Positions 59,752-64,000 of a stretch of 64,000 bases of DNA are shown here, in pieces. This DNA is from Diatrype stigma. Lineage: Eukaryota > Ascomycota > Sordariomycetes > Xylariales > Diatrypaceae. The notes under the pieces are model-generated. The model saw nothing but the letters and a program-made list of their open reading frames with translations. It was not told the DNA's origin and did not search any database. The stretch covers positions 1-64,000 of the forward strand of contig JAKJXP020000037.1 of the NCBI GenBank assembly GCA_022225965.2, in the 5' to 3' direction. The first letter of the stretch is position 1; the number at the start of each line of letters is the position of its first letter. Both the position numbers and the translations under genes were made by a program.

Positions 59752-59983
59752 TGTTACGATAGCCACAGGTGCAATACTACATACAGCCAGAATGTACATA
59801 CAAGAAGATAAGGATAAGGAACAGGACAAGTGGGTCCAGCACTGGAACCGCAGCACCTACCAAAGCAACAGTCTTCCTGCTTCTGCTGTTTTGATTCCTT
59901 CCTTTCCTTTCTTCTTCAGCTTAGAATTTTACATAGCTAATGGAATTCGGATTTGCGAAACGAAGCCATAATAGCCCGTAACA
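59752..59983 (+). repeat. Solo LTR of the gypsy element, with target duplication
   Basis: A 232-bp copy of the LTRs at 422-653 and 7128-7359, in the opposite orientation. It starts TGTTACG, ends CGTAACA, and is flanked by a perfect ATAAC duplication (59747-59751 and 59984-59988). It is the least mutated of the three copies and sits inside heavily RIP-mutated DNA. A single LTR with intact duplication is the product of recombination between two LTRs after insertion. Confidence 0.95.
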
Positions 59984-59988
59984 ATAAC

Positions 59989-61077
59989 CGCATATAAATA
60001 TTAATGTTCCGGTAATTTAATCGCATTAATATTTATAACTTTGCTTATTCGTATTTTGTTTTTCGGCTTAAACAGGAAATCCCTAATGCAAATAAAAAAG
60101 GCGTAAATCGATTAGCTTATTTTGGTAGGCTATATTTGTAATATATTTATAAAAATAAGGCCGAGGTTTTCGAATTTTTTGCATAATGCCGCTTTAAAGG
60201 TAAAAAGGGATTTCTTACGAGCCCGTTTGTTTTCGTTAAGCCGAACGAATATTTGCATATCGTTTTTGGCGTTATAAAAAAAAGCCGCCGTAAATTCCGT
60301 ATGCCAAAATATAATAATCCGAACTATAAATACATGTCCGTTACGGGCCGATTCTTTATTTAAGTCCTTATTGGTTACGTCCGCTTACGAAATTTATTTC
60401 GAAGCCGCAAATGCCGCTTTTCGAAATTCGCTAAAGGTAAATTGCGAACTTATTAATCGTATAAATGCATATAACGTACCGTTAGTAACAAAAAAAATTG
60501 CCGTATTGAAATAGCCGATTAGCATTTTTATTAGCCCTTTGGCCTGCCGCTTATATTTTATTAAGTGGTTTTCTTTATATAAACCGACGAATAAGTTTAA
60601 GCATTTTGCTAAGTCGCCGATAACCTGCTTTTTTGTTCGAACCTAACGTTTTATTTTATCGAATTAAAATATAATGGCCGTTATTATAATGTCGGTAAGG
60701 AATTGGCGGATAACGGCTTTTCCGGATTAATTATTTAAAGTCGTCGTAACATTAGGCGTTTTTTTTTTTTTTTTTTTCGCTGTAAATTCGTAGGTATAAA
60801 AGGCTTAGGTATACCGGTATATTAAGCTGCATTGTCGTCGACCAAAATAAGTTATTAAAAGGTATTTAAAGCCGTTATTTTCGCGTTAACTGTTTTGTTT
60901 TTATTTATATAAACAAATAAAAACAAAGCTGTTATTACGAAATACGGCCTTAGTATTTTGGATCCGCTAATAACAAAAATACCAAGAGTTAAGAAATTAT
61001 ATGTAATGTACGCTTTAGTATTAATAATACCTTATATACGGATAATATTTAAAAGGAAAAATAAGGATTATAAATAA
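59989..61077. other. RIP-mutated DNA of unknown origin
   Basis: AT-rich with stops in all frames. It may be the 5' part of the LINE (the solo LTR having split it) or another element. No recognisable protein text. A T run lies near 60757-60776. Confidence 0.5.
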
Positions 61078-62487
61078 GATATTACCACGAGTAAATCATA
61101 CCTTTCGTCAGTTGGAAGATCTAGCTTATGGTTACCGACCGGGCGACGGGACGCAAACGAGGCTAGCATCAATGATAGACGTGAAAAGGCTCACCGCGAA
61201 TCACAAAGCCACCTTGGCAAATATCTACCGTGCCATTACTTCGATTACATTGGCGGGACAAGTACGGGGGGGTTAGTAGTTGCTTCTTGATGTTGAGGAA
61301 CAGGACTAACTTCTATCAATAGCCTTGCAGCTCTCATGCTTGGGCGTTTACGGATGAGTGTTGATGAATGCATTGACAGATACCCCTCAATGGCAAAACA
61401 AATCTTTGGCAAACATCGCATATCATTCAAAGGTATTTGGAGAGACAAGTACGATGCAATGAATCTAGAAAAGGAAATTCGAGCCATGACCATGGAGAGA
61501 CTGAACAAGAATGAAACGGATCCGAGATTTGAAAAACTGAAGTCACCAGATGACTTGTGCAAGATGTAAGTATGACTCCTAGCTACGTATTACTTTTCAA
61601 CGAGGCTGAGAAACGATCTACCTAGTGCCCTTTTCTCGAAGCTTGATGGCAAAAACGGGGTTCCGTATATTTTCCGCTCCTATGATAACTTAGATAACAA
61701 ATCTGGGTTCTATGCCCACAATGCAGGGCCTGCCAATGAATGCGCAATCTGGCAGGCGGGTAGGGCGACGTCAGCCGCTCCTCCTTACTTGAAACCGATG
61801 GTAATCGACGGCCAGAAATATGTAGACGGTGGACTCGGATATAATGATCCTACTTATGAGCTCTTCGAAGACATCCTAATTCGTGAGGGGGTTCACAACG
61901 ACACCACAAGTCAGGCCATCGCGGCTGTTCTGACCCTTGGCACTGGTCTAAAACCGAGCGTCCGAGCTAAAGCGAGGGGCGCTTTGGCAGAAAAGCATAT
62001 TCAACGCGGCCACAGCGTGTTTAGGTGGTTGGAGGGAACAGCTACAAGTCCCAATCGAGCCGAGAGATCGATGCTGTCGGCTGCGGAAACCCGCAAGTTT
62101 CTATATCGAAAATGGAATGGTGGCGAGCTTGTGGGGGCCTTATCACTCGACAACTGCAAGGAAACGGTTTTTGAATCAATGAGAAGGTGGATCGACGAAT
62201 ACATGAGCCAAGTCGCTATACGAAAAGAGGTGGTGGAAATGGCCACCAGGCTAGTTGCTAAGAGAAGGCAGCGGTATCAGCAGACGAGGGAACGCTGGGA
62301 ACGCTTCACAGACTGCACATTGTATGCATGTCCCCTTGTTGCGTGCGCAACTCTCACTTTTCGGTCAAGACAGGAAGCGAAGGAGCATGTAAAGTTGTGT
62401 CATGGTAGTGACATAAACATCAACGATGGTTTTCGGCTCATCGACCGCCAGGTGCCAAGCCAGCCTTGGATGAGGGGCCCCTGGTGA
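61078..62487 (+). CDS. Patatin-like phospholipase with C-terminal C2H2-like finger (5'-truncated)
   Basis: Exons: open from 61078 to 61271, 61323-61565, 61626-62487. Introns are 51 bp (GTTAGT, branch ACTAAC, CAATAG) and 60 bp (GTAAGT...CCTAG), with phases consistent. Visible text includes EASINDRREKAHRESQSHLG, YLPCHYFDYIGGTSTGG (nucleophile Ser in GTSTGG), LAALMLGRLRMSVDECI and QKYVDGGLGYNDPTYELF (catalytic Asp in DGG). The upstream oxyanion block (D-G-G-G-x-R-G) and any start codon are missing, because the frame stops at 61075-61077, exactly where the RIP island ends. Near the C-terminus, YACPLVACATLTFRSR followed by HVKLCH has the C-x4-C...H-x4-H spacing of a zinc finger. Patatins cleave acyl lipids; the loss of the oxyanion loop suggests a dead or 5'-lost gene. 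Confidence 0.8.
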
Positions 62488-62805
62488 ATGAATTCTGCGG
62501 AGGCGCTGCAGGGGGAAGGGGAGGGGGGGGGGGGGGTGTCATGAGGGAACACAGTTCTTAGTCAAGCCGCGGTCTTTTGTTGGATGTTCAGAAACTTTTG
62601 CATGATTAATAGAAACGAATGTCCGTGCGTTAGACGATTGTTTATGTCTCTAGACAGAGTATAGATGCTCGAGAGCCATGCATCGGTGCCGGTGGAATCT
62701 GTCAGCGCCTATAGCAGTACCGAAATGATGCCTTGATCTGCGTGATGTCTTGAAGAAAGTGCTCTGCTCCAGCCTACTTTCATCCCATCCACAAAAGCAG
62801 GTCTT
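62488..62805. other. Convergent spacer with a G run
   Basis: Tail-to-tail spacer. A 14-base G run lies at 62523-62536. No gene seen. Confidence 0.6.
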
Positions 62806-64000
62806 CTAACCCCAACCGGACTGTTTCCACCAACCCATCGGATGATTCATCTCAAAGAAAGTCTCCCGAGGCGACGGCTCTCGTCTCGCCCTCTTAATTT
62901 CCACTTGCCGTTCCAACTCTGCTTTGCGTTTCTTAGGATCGTGATGTATGCCGACGAACTCAAGCACCTCGGGCGCATTAAGACAGTCCGTCTTTTCAAT
63001 GAAAATCTTCTTCCAGCTCTTCTCCGCCTGATCAAGGATGAAGTCCCGACCGATTCGCATGATGAGGTAGTCACCACCCAGGAATTCAACTTCGCATCCC
63101 ATCTTCTGTTCACCTCGCGGGGGCTCCAGAACTACCGCTTGTGTGCTTGCGTACACGGGTATGTCGAACGGTTCAAACTGGAAATCGAAGTCTGGCATTA
63201 AATATGTCACTTGTCCGTTGAGCTTAGACAAATCACAATCGGCCTCACAGACTGGTTTCCATGTCACCAGGTCGACCACTGTGCCGTCTGCTGTGATTTG
63301 GTAGAATGTGATATACGGCATAGGAATATCGATATGCATCAGAGAAGGAGACCAAAAATGATCTATATACTCTGTTGAGTAAAGATGAAACTGCGTCGCC
63401 ACTAGCTGGAGACGATGGCGGCGCTGTCGTTCTTTATTCTTTGCAGATTCCATCTTCGTCTTTTCTTCACCTGCCCATTCGACCCCCTCAGATCTTTGCA
63501 CGAGGGACTTGCGCATCGCATGGGCCTCTTTTTCCTTCTCTACGTGCAGCGCTCGGAGTTGTTGTAGATCTTCTTGGTCGCGCTTCATTTCTTCGCGGAG
63601 CTTTCGCTTCCGCTCAATACGGCGGTCTTTGAGTTCGTAGTAATAATCAGCGTCACTACATTGGTAAGAGCACTCGGAAACTTCTTCGGACTGCTCCCTA
63701 TAGCAGTGATCATTATCGTAAGATGATTTGTCACGCTGATCATCTGCTGCGGACGTCTGACACGTGCAGTGCGGATCATCTCCATTGCAGTTGCAATCTT
63801 CATATTCTTCGCTGTCTTCATCATAGCGTTCATCTTCGTAATCAGTATCATCCTGGGACTCCTCGCTCTCATGGAGTTCCGAGAGATCCTCGTCGAATTC
63901 CTCAGGTTCGACTTCGTGCCAAGGGTCTGTGTTTGCCAATAGACGTCTGTACCACGCTGGAAGATCATTGTAGGTCTTCGGGACCTTCGGGGATTTGGTG
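62806..64000 (-). CDS. 3' part of an acidic coiled-coil protein gene (continues past the window)
   Basis: The frame is open from the right edge to the TAA/TGA-type stop at 62806, about 398 residues. No ATG is needed inside, since the frame continues into the edge (text VPKTYNDLPAWYRRLLANTD precedes the acidic part). It then has a long Glu/Asp run (EEFDEDLSELHESEESQDD), a Cys cluster (DCNCNGDDPHCTCQ and CSYQCSD) and a charged coiled coil (IERKRKLREEMKRDQEDLQQ). A globular beta-rich domain follows (YITFYQITADGTVVDLVTWK, CEVEFLGGDYLIMRIGRDFI). The tail is basic and ends MGWWKQSGWG. No family recognised. Function unknown. Confidence 0.75.
   Translation of the reverse strand, partial: TKSPKVPKTYNDLPAWYRRLLANTDPWHEVEPEEFDEDLSELHESEESQDDTDYEDERYDEDSEEYEDCNCNGDDPHCTCQTSAADDQRDKSSYDNDHCYREQSEEVSECSYQCSDADYYYELKDRRIERKRKLREEMKRDQEDLQQLRALHVEKEKEAHAMRKSLVQRSEGVEWAGEEKTKMESAKNKERQRRHRLQLVATQFHLYSTEYIDHFWSPSLMHIDIPMPYITFYQITADGTVVDLVTWKPVCEADCDLSKLNGQVTYLMPDFDFQFEPFDIPVYASTQAVVLEPPRGEQKMGCEVEFLGGDYLIMRIGRDFILDQAEKSWKKIFIEKTDCLNAPEVLEFVGIHHDPKKRKAELERQVEIKRARREPSPRETFFEMNHPMGWWKQSGWG

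Noticed and set aside
59659..59856. 65-codon minus-strand frame
   Set aside because: It lies in the solo LTR and flank. The same text appears from the other LTR copies, so it is repeat-derived.

Overview
The window is nuclear DNA from a filamentous ascomycete (Pezizomycotina, most likely Sordariomycetes; the class is inferred). The evidence is short introns of about 48-220 bp with GTRNGT donors, CTRAY branch sites and YAG acceptors, protein families typical of these fungi (DUF6536, GT90/CAP10, telobox Myb, fungal P450), and two AT-rich blocks that look mutated by repeat-induced point mutation (RIP). No bacterial operons, CRISPR arrays or rRNA genes were seen.

Layout. 1-144 is a perfect 9-bp minisatellite. 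417-7364 is one complete Ty3/gypsy LTR retrotransposon on the minus strand: two 232-bp LTRs, a 5-bp target duplication and heavily RIP-mutated internal DNA. About 7.4-53.8 kb is a gene-bearing, GC-balanced block with long spacers. About 53.84-61.08 kb is a second RIP island. It holds a Tad1-like LINE relic on the minus strand, a 22-23-bp tandem array and a solo LTR of the first element with its own target duplication. 61.08-64.0 kb returns to genes.

Genes in order: a two-Myb telobox DNA-binding protein (+), ribosomal protein eS4 (+, 3 exons), a gene-free 9-kb spacer, mitochondrial D-lactate dehydrogenase (+, 5 exons), a short-chain dehydrogenase relic, a type I membrane protein (-), an ankyrin relic, an Hsp70/actin-like ATPase with an N-terminal membrane anchor (+), a GT90 glycosyltransferase with a polytopic N-terminus (-), a second type I membrane protein (+), a zinc-independent MDR oxidoreductase (-), a DUF6536 membrane protein (-, 4 exons), a secreted cysteine-containing protein (+), a tubby/LURP-like protein (+), a dead FAD monooxygenase next to an intact P450 (+), a small hypothetical gene (-), a 5'-truncated patatin with a C-terminal C2H2-like finger (+), and the 3' part of an acidic coiled-coil gene (-) that runs off the right edge.

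How they fit. The first genes are housekeeping (telomere or histone-promoter binding, translation, lactate oxidation). The centre is accessory: membrane and secreted proteins, a glycosyltransferase and single redox enzymes. It also holds several genes in decay, including what may be the remains of a small secondary-metabolite locus (dead monooxygenase plus P450). Decay and truncation increase towards the second RIP island. I found no clearly new multi-gene system. The most unusual loci are the membrane-anchored Hsp70-like protein, the patatin-finger gene cut at the RIP boundary, and the regular 22-23-bp array inside the LINE relic.
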